Positions 31,477 through 40,357 of a stretch of DNA of 64,000 nucleotides are shown in pieces. A program made the position numbers and the translations under genes. Source of the DNA: DATAOG01 sp963798075 (GTDB taxonomy: Bacteria > Pseudomonadota > Alphaproteobacteria > Geminicoccales > Geminicoccaceae); assembly GCA_963798075.1 (NCBI GenBank), contig CAWCRU010000029.1, positions 209,765-273,764 of the forward strand, written 5' to 3'. Each line of letters begins with the position of its first letter. The stretch's first letter is position 1. A model generated the notes under the pieces. That model saw only the letters and a list, made by a program, of their open reading frames with translations, was not told where the DNA came from and did not search any database.

Positions 31477-34463
31477 GCCAGCCGTTCCGCCTGCCCGAAG
31501 GGGGCCTGATCGATCGCAGCCAGAGCCTGCGCTTTCGGTTCGACGGCCGCGGCCACGAGGGCCATCCGGGCGACAGTCTGGCCTCGGCGTTGCTCGCCAA
31601 CGGCATCCGGCTGGTCGGCCGGAGCTTCAAATACCATCGTCCGCGCGGCATCCTCTCGGCCGGCTCCGAGGAGCCGAACGCGCTGGTCCGCCTCGGCGAA
31701 GGCGCCTACGCGGAGCCCAACTGCCGGGCGACCATGGCGCCGCTGCGGGCGGGCCTGTGCGCCGCCAGCCAGAACTGCTGGCCCACGCTCGCCTTCGATC
31801 TCCTCGCGCTGAACGGCCTGCTCAGCCCGATCTTCCCGGCCGGCTTCTACTACAAGACCTTCAAATGGCCGGCGGTCTTTTGGACCCAGGTCTACGAGCG
31901 CCTGATCCGCCGCGCCGCGGGTCTGGGCGAGGCGCCGCTGGCGCCCAACCCCGATCGCTACGACAAGCGCCACGCCCATTGCGATGTCCTCGTGGTCGGC
32001 GGCGGGCCGGCCGGTCTGGCGGCAGCGCTCGCGGCCGGGCGCGCCGGCGCGCGCGTGATCCTGGTCGACGAGCAGATGCGTCTCGGCGGCCGCCTGCTGG
32101 TCGAGCGGCTCGAGATCGAGGGCGCGCCGGCGCTCGCCTGGGCCGTGCGCACCGAGGCCGAGCTCTCGAGCCTGCCCGAGGTGACGCTCCTGCCGCGGAC
32201 CACCGCTTTCGGCTACTACGACCACAATCTGGTGGCGTTGCTCGAGGAGGTCCTCCCCGGCGCGGCCGCGGAGGAACGCCCGCGCCAGCGGCTCTGGACC
32301 GTGCGGGCGAACGAGGTGGTGCTGGCGACCGGGTCGATCGAGCGGCCGCTCGCCTTTGCCGACAACGACCGGCCAGGGGTCATGCTGGCGGGCGCCGTCC
32401 GCAGCTACCTCAACCGATACGCAGTGGCACCGGGTGCGCGCGCCGTGGTTTTCACTACCGGCGACGACGCCTGGCAGACCGCGCGCGACCTGGTCGCCGC
32501 CGGGGTGCCGGTGGCCGCCATGGTCGATGCCCGCAACGCTCCGGACCATCCGCTGGCGCCATCGCTGCGCGCTGCCGGCGTCGACACCCTCGCGGGCCAC
32601 GTGGTCACCCGGGCGCTCGGGGGCGCCGGGCTCGCGGCGGTCGAGGTCATGCGCCTCGAGCCGGGCGGCGTGACCGGCGCGGCGCGGCGGATCGACTGCG
32701 ACCTCCTGGCGATCTCGGGGGGCTGGCAGCCCGCTGTTCACCTGCACAGCCAGACCGGGGCGCGGCCCGTCTACGACCCGGAGCTGCAGGCGTTCCGACC
32801 GGGCGAGCCGCGCCAGCGCGAACGCTCCGCGGGCGCCGCCGCCGGCCATCTGGCGCTCGCCGCCTGCCTTGAGACCGGCTTTGCGGCCGGCGCCGCCGCC
32901 GCTGCTGCGGCCGGCCACGGCGATGGGGTCCCGCCGCCGGCGCCCGAGTGCGCGGCCGAGCCGTTGCGCCCGGGCCTCGATCTTTGGGCGGTGCCGGCAG
33001 CGGGCAAGGCCGGCAAGTCCTTCGTCGACTTCCAGAACGACGTCACCGTCGAGGACGTGGCGCTCGCCCATCGCGAAGGCTACCGCTCGGTCGAGCACCT
33101 GAAGCGCTACACGACGCTCGGCATGGGCACCGATCAGGGCAAGACCGGCAACCTTGTCGGCCTCGCCCTGATGGCCGGGCTCGAGGGCCAGCCGCTCGAG
33201 GCGGTCGGCACCACCACCTTTCGCCCGCCCTATGTGCCGGTGACGCTGGGCGCGCTCGCCGGTGCCGAGGTCGGCGCCCATTTCCGCCCGCTGCGTCTGA
33301 CGCCGATGCACGACTGGCACACTGCGGCCGGCGCGGAATTCATCGACGCCGGGCTCTGGCGGCGGCCCCGCTACTATCCGCGCCCGGGCGAGGACCTGCT
33401 CGCGGCCACCCTGCGCGAGGCGCGTGCGGTCCGCGAGAGCGTCGGCCTGGTCGACGTGTCGCCGCTCGGCAAGATCGACGTCCAGGGCCCCGATGCCGCC
33501 CTGTTCCTCGATCGCCTCTACTGCAACCCGCTCAGACGGCTCGCGGTCGGCAAGGCGCGCTACGGCCTGATGCTGCGCGAGGACGGCATGGTGCTCGACG
33601 ACGGCACCGTCTCGCGCCTGGGCGAGACCACCTACTACGTCACCACGACCACCGCCAATGCCGCGCTGGTCATGGCGCACATGGAGTTCCACCGCCAGGC
33701 GGTCTGGCCGGAGCTCGCGGTCGAGGTCACGAGCATCACCGATCAGTGGGCCGGCATGGCGCTCGCCGGGCCGCAGAGCCGGGCCCTGCTCGGGCGCGCC
33801 GCGGGCGGCGCCGACGTCAGCGACGCGGCGCTGCCGTTCATGGGAGTGATGGCGGCGACGATCGCCGGCTGCCCGGTGCGCCTGTTCCGGATCAGCTTCT
33901 CGGGCGAGCTCGCCTACGAGATCCACACGCCAGCGGACTACGGCACGCGGGTCTGGCAGGCGGTGTTCGAGGCCGGCGCCAGCCAGCAGATCGTCGCCTA
34001 CGGCACCGAGGCGATGGGCGCGCTCCGGATCGAGAAGGGCCATGTCGCCGGCGCCGAGCTCGATGGCCGCACGACGCCCATGGATCTCGGTCTCGGCCGC
34101 ATGGTCAGCCGCAACAAGGACTACGTCGGCCGCGCCGCCCTCGATCGGCCGGCCCAGGCCGACCCGATGCGGCCGCGCCTGGTGGGCCTCGTCGCGAAGG
34201 ACGGCCGTTCGTCGATCCGGAGCGGCGCCCAGATCGTCGCCGAGCCGGCCGCGCGGCCGCCGGTCGCCATGCAGGGCCACGTCACCTCGGCCGACTTCAG
34301 CCCGACGCTCGAGCAGCCGATCGCGCTCGCCCTGGTTGCGGGCGGTCCCGAGCGCAAGGGCGAGACGCTCTACGCCGCCTATCCGCTGCGCGGCCAGGCG
34401 ACCGAGGTGATCGTCACCGACCCGGTCTTCGTCGACCCCGAAGGCCGCCGGCTCCATGGCTGA
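31473..34463 (+). CDS. soxA: Sarcosine oxidase subunit alpha
   Basis: The 996-residue alpha subunit holds NAD and passes the methylene to tetrahydrofolate. It has an N-terminal ferredoxin-like plug (GDSLASALLANGIRLVGRSFKYHRPRG) and the NAD-binding VLVVGGGPAGLAAALAAGRAGA near 172-193. ATGSIERPLAFADNDRPGVMLAGAVR, the FVDFQNDVTVEDVALAHREGYRSVEHLKRYTTLGM block and the C-terminal GcvT-type folate domain (GEDLLAATLREARAVRESVGLVDVSPLGKIDVQGPDA) follow. ATG 31473 overlaps soxD; a longer open frame upstream is out of frame with soxB and is a shadow. Length is normal. Confidence 0.96.
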   Translation: MSQPFRLPEGGLIDRSQSLRFRFDGRGHEGHPGDSLASALLANGIRLVGRSFKYHRPRGILSAGSEEPNALVRLGEGAYAEPNCRATMAPLRAGLCAASQNCWPTLAFDLLALNGLLSPIFPAGFYYKTFKWPAVFWTQVYERLIRRAAGLGEAPLAPNPDRYDKRHAHCDVLVVGGGPAGLAAALAAGRAGARVILVDEQMRLGGRLLVERLEIEGAPALAWAVRTEAELSSLPEVTLLPRTTAFGYYDHNLVALLEEVLPGAAAEERPRQRLWTVRANEVVLATGSIERPLAFADNDRPGVMLAGAVRSYLNRYAVAPGARAVVFTTGDDAWQTARDLVAAGVPVAAMVDARNAPDHPLAPSLRAAGVDTLAGHVVTRALGGAGLAAVEVMRLEPGGVTGAARRIDCDLLAISGGWQPAVHLHSQTGARPVYDPELQAFRPGEPRQRERSAGAAAGHLALAACLETGFAAGAAAAAAAGHGDGVPPPAPECAAEPLRPGLDLWAVPAAGKAGKSFVDFQNDVTVEDVALAHREGYRSVEHLKRYTTLGMGTDQGKTGNLVGLALMAGLEGQPLEAVGTTTFRPPYVPVTLGALAGAEVGAHFRPLRLTPMHDWHTAAGAEFIDAGLWRRPRYYPRPGEDLLAATLREARAVRESVGLVDVSPLGKIDVQGPDAALFLDRLYCNPLRRLAVGKARYGLMLREDGMVLDDGTVSRLGETTYYVTTTTANAALVMAHMEFHRQAVWPELAVEVTSITDQWAGMALAGPQSRALLGRAAGGADVSDAALPFMGVMAATIAGCPVRLFRISFSGELAYEIHTPADYGTRVWQAVFEAGASQQIVAYGTEAMGALRIEKGHVAGAELDGRTTPMDLGLGRMVSRNKDYVGRAALDRPAQADPMRPRLVGLVAKDGRSSIRSGAQIVAEPAARPPVAMQGHVTSADFSPTLEQPIALALVAGGPERKGETLYAAYPLRGQATEVIVTDPVFVDPEGRRLHG

Positions 34464-35079
34464 CCCCGGCAGCCCGCTGCCGCGGCCGTCGGCGCTCGGG
34501 GATCTGCTGGCCCGGCACCAGAAGGGACCGCGCGCCGCGCCGCCGATGGTGCGCTTGAGCGAGCGGTCCGCGCGCGTGCTCTGGCAGATCGCCGCCTGGC
34601 GCGCGGGCGATGTGGCAGCGCTCGGCCCCATCGTCGCCGAGCATCTGCGCCTGACCCTGCCCGAGGCACCCGATGTCGGCGGCGACGACGGCGTGGTCGC
34701 GTTTCAGGTCGCGCCGCGTCGCTGGTGGCTGGTGGCGCCTGCGGCCGGGCGTGCGCTCGACGCGGCACTCGCGGACGCCCTGGCCGGACGCGCGGCGCTG
34801 ACCGATCTCAGCCACGCCCGGACCCTGCTCCGCCTGAGCGGACCCGCCAGCCGGAGCACGCTGGCAAAGCTCTGCCGGATCGACCTGCATCCGCAGGCTT
34901 TCCCGCCCGGACGCGCCGTGCAGACCCCGCTCGGGCAGGTCGCAGCACTGATTCACGCGGTCGACGCGAGCCCTGGCTTCGATCTCTACCTGCCGCGCTC
35001 GCTCGCGCGCAGCGCCGCCTTGAGCCTGATCGACGCCGCGAGCGAGTTCGGCGTTGCGCTCGGCGGCGCGGCCGACTGA
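34456..35079 (+). CDS. soxG: Sarcosine oxidase subunit gamma
   Basis: The 207-residue gamma subunit has the GcvT-like pattern VRLSERSARVLWQIAAWRAGD, PRRWWLVAP, ALTDLSHARTLLRLSGPASRSTLAKLCRIDLHP and the C-terminal DLYLPRSLARSAALSLIDAASEFGVAL. It overlaps soxA by 8 bp and completes the operon soxBDAG. Gamma subunits are the least conserved of the four, but the position and the SGPASRxxLAKxCxIDLHP motif make it certain. Typical partner genes for C1 transfer (glyA, purU, folD) are not adjacent. Confidence 0.93.
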   Translation: MADPGSPLPRPSALGDLLARHQKGPRAAPPMVRLSERSARVLWQIAAWRAGDVAALGPIVAEHLRLTLPEAPDVGGDDGVVAFQVAPRRWWLVAPAAGRALDAALADALAGRAALTDLSHARTLLRLSGPASRSTLAKLCRIDLHPQAFPPGRAVQTPLGQVAALIHAVDASPGFDLYLPRSLARSAALSLIDAASEFGVALGGAAD

Positions 35080-35122
35080 CGAGGCCGGCCCTCCGCTTCG
35101 ACCGCTCGCGGCGCGGGCGGAC

Positions 35123-35197
35123 TGGCTGGGGCGGCAGGATTCGAACCTGCGAATGCCGGATCCAAAGTCCGGTGCCTTACCGCTTGGCGACGCCCCA
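35123..35197 (-). tRNA. tRNA-Gln (anticodon TTG)
   Basis: Reading the reverse strand, the 7-bp acceptor stem TGGGGCG/CGCCCCA, D-arm GCCAAGCGGTAAGGC, anticodon stem CCGGA/TCCGG with loop CTTTGGA and T-arm GCAGG-TTCGAAT-CCTGC all pair correctly. The discriminator is G and the 3' CCA is encoded. The anticodon at loop positions 34-36 is TTG, which reads glutamine codons CAA and CAG. Confidence 0.97.
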
Positions 35198-35209
35198 ATG
35201 CGCGCTCGA

Positions 35210-35238
35210 AGGATAGGCCGAGTGTTAAGGCCAGGCAA
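35210..35238 (-). promoter_or_regulatory. Sigma70-type promoter of tRNA-Gln
   Basis: On the reverse strand TTGCCT (35233-35238) and TATCCT (35210-35215) are separated by exactly 17 bp, close to TTGACA-N17-TATAAT. The predicted transcription start near 35203 is a few bases before the tRNA 5' end. Confidence 0.6.
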
Positions 35239-35241
35239 CTC

Positions 35242-35970
35242 TCAGGCGGGCAGGCGGACCCGGAGCGGGCTGCCGGGGGAGAGCCCGAGGCGTGCGGCCG
35301 CGCTGCCGCCGTTGATCGCGATCTCGGCGAGACCGTTGGCGTTGGCGTACCAGAGCGGCTCGCCCGGCGGCACATCGCCGAACGTGCGGCCGTGGCGGAG
35401 ACGCTGGCCGCCGACCTCGAGCTCGGTGCCGGGAGCGAGGGTTGCGGCGCGCAGGCCGGTCATGGCATTGCCGAAGTGGTCGACGTAGACGATTTCGGCC
35501 AGATCGTCCGGCCAGTCGGGGTAGCGCATCGGCGCGAGCTCGAGCCCGGACGGGGGCTCGCCCTGCGCGAGGCGCGCCGCGACCGGCGCGAACAGGTCGC
35601 GGCCGTGGAAAGTCGCCGAGAGCGCCGCCGGCCGCCAGGTGATCCCGAAGCAGCGAGCCTGCCGCGCGCGCCGCAGCACGAGCTCGAACAGGCCGTTGTC
35701 GGGCCCGACGAAGCGCTTGCCGTCGGCCTCGACCACGAGCGCCGCGCGCGCCCCGCCGACACCGGGATCGACCACCGCGAGGACCACGTCGTCCGGCTCG
35801 AACCAGGGGGCGTAGGCAGCGAGCAGATAGGCCGCAAGGCGGGGCGCGAAAGCCGGCAGATCGGCGAACAGATCGATGACCGGCACCGCCGGCGCGCCGC
35901 GCGCGAGCACCGCCTTGACCTGCCCGATGTAGGGGCCCTCGAGGCCGAAGTCGGTGCACAAAAGGATCAT
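35242..35970 (-). CDS. SAM hydroxide adenosyltransferase (DUF62 family)
   Basis: Hydrolyses S-adenosylmethionine to adenosine and methionine; related to chlorinase and fluorinase. The 242-residue product has the N-terminal ILLCTDFGLEGPYIGQVKAVL, then VVDPGVGGARAALVVEADGKRFVGPDNGLF, FHGRDLFAPVAARLA and IVYVDHFGNAMTGL, with the C-terminal domain ending in GDVPPGEPLWYANANGLAEIAINGGSAA. The loop insertion of fluorinase/chlorinase is absent, so hydrolase activity is expected. ATG 35968-35970 overlaps ispE by 4 bp. Confidence 0.93.
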   Translation of the reverse strand: MILLCTDFGLEGPYIGQVKAVLARGAPAVPVIDLFADLPAFAPRLAAYLLAAYAPWFEPDDVVLAVVDPGVGGARAALVVEADGKRFVGPDNGLFELVLRRARQARCFGITWRPAALSATFHGRDLFAPVAARLAQGEPPSGLELAPMRYPDWPDDLAEIVYVDHFGNAMTGLRAATLAPGTELEVGGQRLRHGRTFGDVPPGEPLWYANANGLAEIAINGGSAAARLGLSPGSPLRVRLPA

Positions 35971-36830
35971 GAGCGCGCCACCGGGCTGCAGGCGACCCAC
36001 CAGTCCGGCCGCGCCCGCCGCACTGCCTTCGCCGCGGCCTCGAGCGCGGCCGGGTCCGCGAACAGGCCAAAGCAGGTGGCGCCGCTCCCGGACATGCGCG
36101 CGAGCTCGCAGCCAGGCTGGGCCGCGAGCACCGCGAGCGCCGCCCCGATCGCCGGCTCCAGGCGGCGCGCGGGCGCCTCCAGATGATTGGCGCGCGCCCG
36201 CAGCCAGGCGATCAGTTCGGTCCGGCCCGTTGGCGGCGGGCCCTGTTCCGGGATCGCTGGCGGCAGCGGGCCAAGCTCCTTGAACACCGCCGCCGTCGCC
36301 AGCGGCCGGTTGGGGTTGACCAGCAGCAGCCAGAGCGGCGGCAGGCCCTCGAGCCGCTCGAGCCGCTCGCCGATGCCGCGCATGCGGGCCGGGCGGCCGG
36401 CGAGGCAGACCGGCACGTCGGCGCCGAGATCGCGCGCCAGCGGCAGCAGGTCGCCGTCCCCGAGGTCGAGCCGCCAGAGCCGGTTCAGCCCGCGCAGGGC
36501 GGCGGCCGCATCGCCCGAGCCGCCGCCCAGACCCGCGGCCACCGGCAGATTCTTTCCCAGCCGGATGCGCGCCGTCGCCATCCGACCGGCATGGCCGGCC
36601 AGCCGGCGCGCCGCCCGCAGGACCAGATTGTCGGGCGCATGGGCGAGCGACCGGGCGAACGGGCCGCCGAGCTCCAGGGTCAGACGATCGGCCGCCTCGA
36701 AGCGCAGGACGTCCGCCGGCGATCCGAACACGACCACGCTGTCGAGCTCGTGATAGCCGTCGCGCCGCCGGCCGGTGATGCAGAGGTCGAGGTTGATCTT
36801 GGCCGGCGCCGCCTCTTCGATCAGCTCCAT
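35967..36830 (-). CDS. ispE: 4-diphosphocytidyl-2-C-methyl-D-erythritol kinase IspE
   Basis: Fourth step of the MEP isoprenoid pathway. The 287-residue GHMP kinase has APAKINLDLCITGRRRDGYHELDSVV at the N-terminus, the ATP-binding glycine-rich LPVAAGLGGGSGDAAAALR (about 95-113) and the C-terminal MSGSGATCFGLF. ATG 36828-36830 was chosen to match the family's short leader; the frame runs open further upstream into non-coding Arg-rich sequence. It lies 29 bp after the TPR gene and is coupled to the SAM hydrolase gene. Confidence 0.96.
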   Translation of the reverse strand: MELIEEAAPAKINLDLCITGRRRDGYHELDSVVVFGSPADVLRFEAADRLTLELGGPFARSLAHAPDNLVLRAARRLAGHAGRMATARIRLGKNLPVAAGLGGGSGDAAAALRGLNRLWRLDLGDGDLLPLARDLGADVPVCLAGRPARMRGIGERLERLEGLPPLWLLLVNPNRPLATAAVFKELGPLPPAIPEQGPPPTGRTELIAWLRARANHLEAPARRLEPAIGAALAVLAAQPGCELARMSGSGATCFGLFADPAALEAAAKAVRRARPDWWVACSPVARS

Positions 36831-36859
36831 CGTTCGTTGCGGGTTGGCCCGGATCCCCG

Positions 36860-38629
36860 CTACGACCGGTTGTGCTCCCGCTCCGGCAGACCGGAGCGCA
36901 GCTTCTGCTCGATTTCGGCGACCGCATCCTGGTCCGGGTCGAGGCTCAGTGCCCGGTGCCATTGAAAACGCGCCTCGCGCTCGCGGCCGACCCGCCAGTA
37001 GGCATCGCCCAGATGATCGTTGATCGTCGGGTCGCCGGGCTCGAGCTCGACGGCGCGCTCCAGTTTCTCGACCGCGTTGTTGAACTCGCCGAGCCGGAAA
37101 TACACCCAACCCAGGCTGTCGACGATGTAGCCGTCGTTGGGTCGGAGCTCGACGGCCCGGTTGAGCATGCCCTTGGCCCGGTCGAGGTTCATGCCCTGGT
37201 CGACCCAGCTGTAGCCGAGATAGTTGAGCACGTAGGGCTGCTCGGGCTCGAGCTCGAGGGCGTGCAGGAAATCCGCTTCAGCCTGCGGCCAGCGCTTGGT
37301 CCGCTCGTAGGTGATGCCGCGGGCGTAGAACAAGGACCAGTTCTCGGGCTCGGGCGTCTTGATGCGCGCGATCGCCCGGCTGTAGGCAGTCTCGGCGCGA
37401 GCATAGTCCTCGTCGGCGCGCGCCAGATCGGCAAGCTCAACCAGCGCCTCGATGCGCTCGGGCTGGGCGTCCGCGAGCTGCTCGAGCAGCTGATAGCACT
37501 CGTCCTTGCGATCCAGCGTGTGCAGGGTGCGCGCCATCCTGAGCTTGGCGGTATAGCCGAGCGGCGAGTTGTCCGCGACCGCCTGATAGGCGGCGATCGC
37601 GCCCTCGAGGTTGTCCTGCTCGGCCAGGATGTCGGCGATCAGGAGCGCGGACTCGGCCAGATCGGGGCGCAGATACATCGCCAAACGTGCGTAGACGATG
37701 GCGCGCGAGTTGCCGCGTTCCTGGTGCAGGGCCTCGGCGATCCCGAGCAGGGCGTCCGCCATGCCGCCTGTGGCATCGATGAAGGGCGGCACCGGCGAGC
37801 CGCCGGCCTCGAGCGTCGCCAGCAGGTCGGCCAGGACCGGCAGCTCGCGTCCGTCGGCCATCTGCTCGCGGACCGCCTCGATCGCCTTGGCGCGCTCGCC
37901 GTGACGGCTCAGGATGCTGACATAGGCCTGGACGATCCGGACCGGGGCCGGGCCGTTCTCGGGCATCGCCTCGCCGAGGGCGGCCGCGGCGGCATCGGTG
38001 CGGCCGCCAAGATCGAGCATCATGGCCTTGTGGTAGCCGTTCAAGGGGCCGAGCGACTCGGCTTGCGCAAGCCGTGCGAGGGCGTCGTCGGTGGCACTCG
38101 GGCCGCCCTGGCCGAACACCGCCCAGGCGTCGAGGAAGGGTGCCGTGAGGCCGGCGATGCCCTCGGCCCCCAGCCCCTTCAATGGCGCCCGCGCGGCCGT
38201 GAACTTGCCGGCCCGAGCCTGCTCTATGGCCTGGAGCAGGCGCGCCTCGTCGGCCTCGGGGTCGCGCTTCACGAGCTGCTTGGCCTGCTCGAGCGCGGCA
38301 TCGTAGCGGCCGCTCGCCAGGCTCAGCAGGAAGAGCTGGCGCAGCAGATCGAGATTGTCCGGATCGGCGGCCAGCGCGCGCCCGAAGTAGTCCGCCGCTT
38401 CGGCCAGGTGGCCGCTGTCGACCGCGAAGTTGCCGGCCAGATAATCGCCGGGCGCGGTGTTGAAGTTGGTGTCCGGTACGCCCGCGACGGCAGTATCGGA
38501 AAGACCGGCAAGGCCGGTATGGGTGGGCGAGCTCTGCGCCCCGCAGGCGACCACGGCGAGCGCGAGCAGGGCCCCGCCGAGGCGGGCGTGGCTGAGCAGG
38601 CGACGGGTCGAAGACAGCAGATCGGTCAT
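36860..38629 (-). CDS. Tetratricopeptide repeat lipoprotein
   Basis: A 589-residue exported protein. The N-terminus has a hydrophobic segment ending in a lipobox-like VVAC (about residues 26-29), predicting a lipid-anchored periplasmic protein. Many TPR units follow, for example HLAEAADYFGRALAADPDNLDLL and ARAETAYSRAIARIKTPEPENW; the most regular ones are near the C-terminus (QAEADFLHALELEPEQPYVLNYLGYSW, FNNAVEKLERAVELEPGDPTI). Such proteins are common next to ispE and ETF-QO genes in alphaproteobacteria and are thought to be adaptors, but no partner is known. ATG 38627-38629. Confidence 0.9.
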   Translation of the reverse strand: MTDLLSSTRRLLSHARLGGALLALAVVACGAQSSPTHTGLAGLSDTAVAGVPDTNFNTAPGDYLAGNFAVDSGHLAEAADYFGRALAADPDNLDLLRQLFLLSLASGRYDAALEQAKQLVKRDPEADEARLLQAIEQARAGKFTAARAPLKGLGAEGIAGLTAPFLDAWAVFGQGGPSATDDALARLAQAESLGPLNGYHKAMMLDLGGRTDAAAAALGEAMPENGPAPVRIVQAYVSILSRHGERAKAIEAVREQMADGRELPVLADLLATLEAGGSPVPPFIDATGGMADALLGIAEALHQERGNSRAIVYARLAMYLRPDLAESALLIADILAEQDNLEGAIAAYQAVADNSPLGYTAKLRMARTLHTLDRKDECYQLLEQLADAQPERIEALVELADLARADEDYARAETAYSRAIARIKTPEPENWSLFYARGITYERTKRWPQAEADFLHALELEPEQPYVLNYLGYSWVDQGMNLDRAKGMLNRAVELRPNDGYIVDSLGWVYFRLGEFNNAVEKLERAVELEPGDPTINDHLGDAYWRVGREREARFQWHRALSLDPDQDAVAEIEQKLRSGLPEREHNRS

Positions 38630-38766
38630 GAACGCTTCCTGCGGCCGCCCACCCCGCGGCGAGCCGGGCGAAGGCTCACCGGCCTTGACGGACGGTGCGC
38701 CGGCCGGCATGGAACACGCAGCCGCGCGACCCCGCCGGGGCCATCGGCGGTTTCAGGAGTGGAGCG

Positions 38767-38967
38767 ATGCTGCGTACCAAGAGCAAGAACGACCCCAGCG
38801 CCCGCGGTGCCGCCGACGAGGGCAAGACCTTCGACGGCAAGAAGGTCAAGCCGGTGTTGTACGTCGGCACGGCGGTTGGCCATGGCCGTTACATAGCGGC
38901 GCAGGATGAGGGCGGCAAGCTGATCATGGACCGCGACGGCAAACCGATCGCGTTTCGCAACGTCTGA
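38767..38967 (+). CDS. Small conserved-looking 66-residue protein of unknown function
   Basis: A compact, highly charged small protein: a Lys/Arg/Asp-rich opening (RTKSKNDPSARGAADEGKTFDGKKVKP), a hydrophobic core VLYVGTAVGHGRYIAA and a final KLIMDRDGKPIAFRNV strand. No cysteines or TM. A strong ribosome site GGAGTGGAG ends 3 bp before ATG 38767. It lies between divergent TPR and convergent MFS genes as a single transcription unit of its own. I recall similar short proteins in other Rhodospirillales annotated as hypothetical; no function is known to me. The beta-like core could be an SH3-type fold. Confidence 0.8.
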   Translation: MLRTKSKNDPSARGAADEGKTFDGKKVKPVLYVGTAVGHGRYIAAQDEGGKLIMDRDGKPIAFRNV

Positions 38968-38973
38968 GGCCGC

Positions 38974-40338
38974 TCAACCGGAGGTGCGTGCCAGGCGCCA
39001 GGCGGCCACCACCCCGAGTGCTGCCAACGGCAGGAATGCGGCGAACACCCAGAAGGCGGCGACCTCGACGCCGCCGCCTGCCGCGGTAGCGAGGCCCGAG
39101 AGATTGGCGACGATGCCGCTCGCGGCTGCGCCGAGCGCATAGCCCAGCATCTGCATGGTCGGCAGGGAGGAGGCGGCGCGCTCGCGCTCGCCGCGCGGCA
39201 CGCTCTCGACCACGCGCCGCATCACGAACGCCCAGCACATGCCGAAGCCGGCGCCAAGCAGGACCGCGGACGGCAGCAGCGCGACCACGGGCCCCCGCGG
39301 CATGGTCCAGGCCATGCCGGCGATGCCGGCCGTGACGATCAACGCGCCGCCGCGGATCAGCGCCGGCTCGAGGCGCGCCCCGGCGCCGGCGAAGACGATC
39401 GCAGCGACCGTCCAGGATACCGATTCCGCCGCGATCATGAAGCCCGCGATCAGGGGCGTGGCGCCGAACAGGGTCTCCATCAGCAGCGGCCCGTAGACCG
39501 TGAACGAGATGGTCGCGACGGACAGCGACAGGGCCATGACGTAGCCCGCCCCCCAGGGCTCGCGCAGGTCGAGCGGACGCGGCGGGAACAGCTGGTTGCC
39601 GCGGCGCTCCAGGAGCAGCGCGGCCGCCAGCAGAGCGAGCCCGGCCGCGACCAGCGGCAGGGCGGCAAGCATCGTCGCCTGGACGCCGGCTGCGAGCACC
39701 GCCAGCACGCCTGCGCTGAGCGCGAGGATGCGGCCGCCCGGCACCGGCTCCGCCGCCTCGGCCCGGGCGCGCGCGCGGCCGAGCAGGAGCGGCATGACCG
39801 CGGCCAGCGCCAGGCCCTGCAGCGCGAAGGCCCAGAAACCGCCGCGCCACCAGCCCGCGGTCGCGAACGCGCCGCCGATCAGCGGCCCGGTCAGCGCCGA
39901 GACGCCCCACACGCCCGAGATCACGGCCAGCAGCTGCGGCCAGCGCTCGGGGGCAAACAGCCGGGTGATGCCGACATGCGCGAGCGTGACCATCCAGCCC
40001 CCGCCGCAGCCCTGCAGGAGCCGGCCGAGCAGCATGACGGCGATGTCGGGAGCGAGCGCGCTGAGCGTGCAGCCAGCGGCATAGATCAGGGCCGCCAAGG
40101 CCATCGCGACCCCGAGGCCGAACCTCAGCGCCAGGATACCGGTGACCGCGCCGGCCACGATCGAGCCCAGCTGGTAGAGGGCCACGGTCCAATAGATGAA
40201 GGCGAGGCCGCCGATCTCGGCCACCGCACTCGGCATGACCGTCGCGGCGAGCAGCGAGTCGGCGGCGTGCAGCCAGACGCCCAGGCACAGCAGTGCGACC
40301 GTCGGCCAGCCCGGGCCCGAGGACCCTCCGGGCGCCAC
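38974..40338 (-). CDS. MFS transporter
   Basis: A 454-residue major facilitator with 12-14 predicted membrane helices. The first loop motif is visible as YQLGSIVAGAVTGILALRFGLGVAMALAALIYAAGC, and the conserved motif C-like GGGWMVTLAHVGITRLFAPERWPQLLAVISGVWGVSALTGPLIGGAFA identifies a drug:H+ antiporter-like member. GTG 40338 is the best start, 19 bp after the ETF-QO stop; the frame upstream runs antisense-like through the ETF-QO gene with Arg/Ser-rich nonsense. Substrate unknown. Confidence 0.88.
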   Translation of the reverse strand: MAPGGSSGPGWPTVALLCLGVWLHAADSLLAATVMPSAVAEIGGLAFIYWTVALYQLGSIVAGAVTGILALRFGLGVAMALAALIYAAGCTLSALAPDIAVMLLGRLLQGCGGGWMVTLAHVGITRLFAPERWPQLLAVISGVWGVSALTGPLIGGAFATAGWWRGGFWAFALQGLALAAVMPLLLGRARARAEAAEPVPGGRILALSAGVLAVLAAGVQATMLAALPLVAAGLALLAAALLLERRGNQLFPPRPLDLREPWGAGYVMALSLSVATISFTVYGPLLMETLFGATPLIAGFMIAAESVSWTVAAIVFAGAGARLEPALIRGGALIVTAGIAGMAWTMPRGPVVALLPSAVLLGAGFGMCWAFVMRRVVESVPRGERERAASSLPTMQMLGYALGAAASGIVANLSGLATAAGGGVEVAAFWVFAAFLPLAALGVVAAWRLARTSG

Positions 40339-40357
40339 GCCCCGGGCCCGGCCCCGC

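Noticed and set aside
31323..34631. Long reverse open frame opposite soxA and soxG
   Set aside because: No recognisable domain, low-complexity composition and complete overlap with well-conserved sarcosine oxidase genes.
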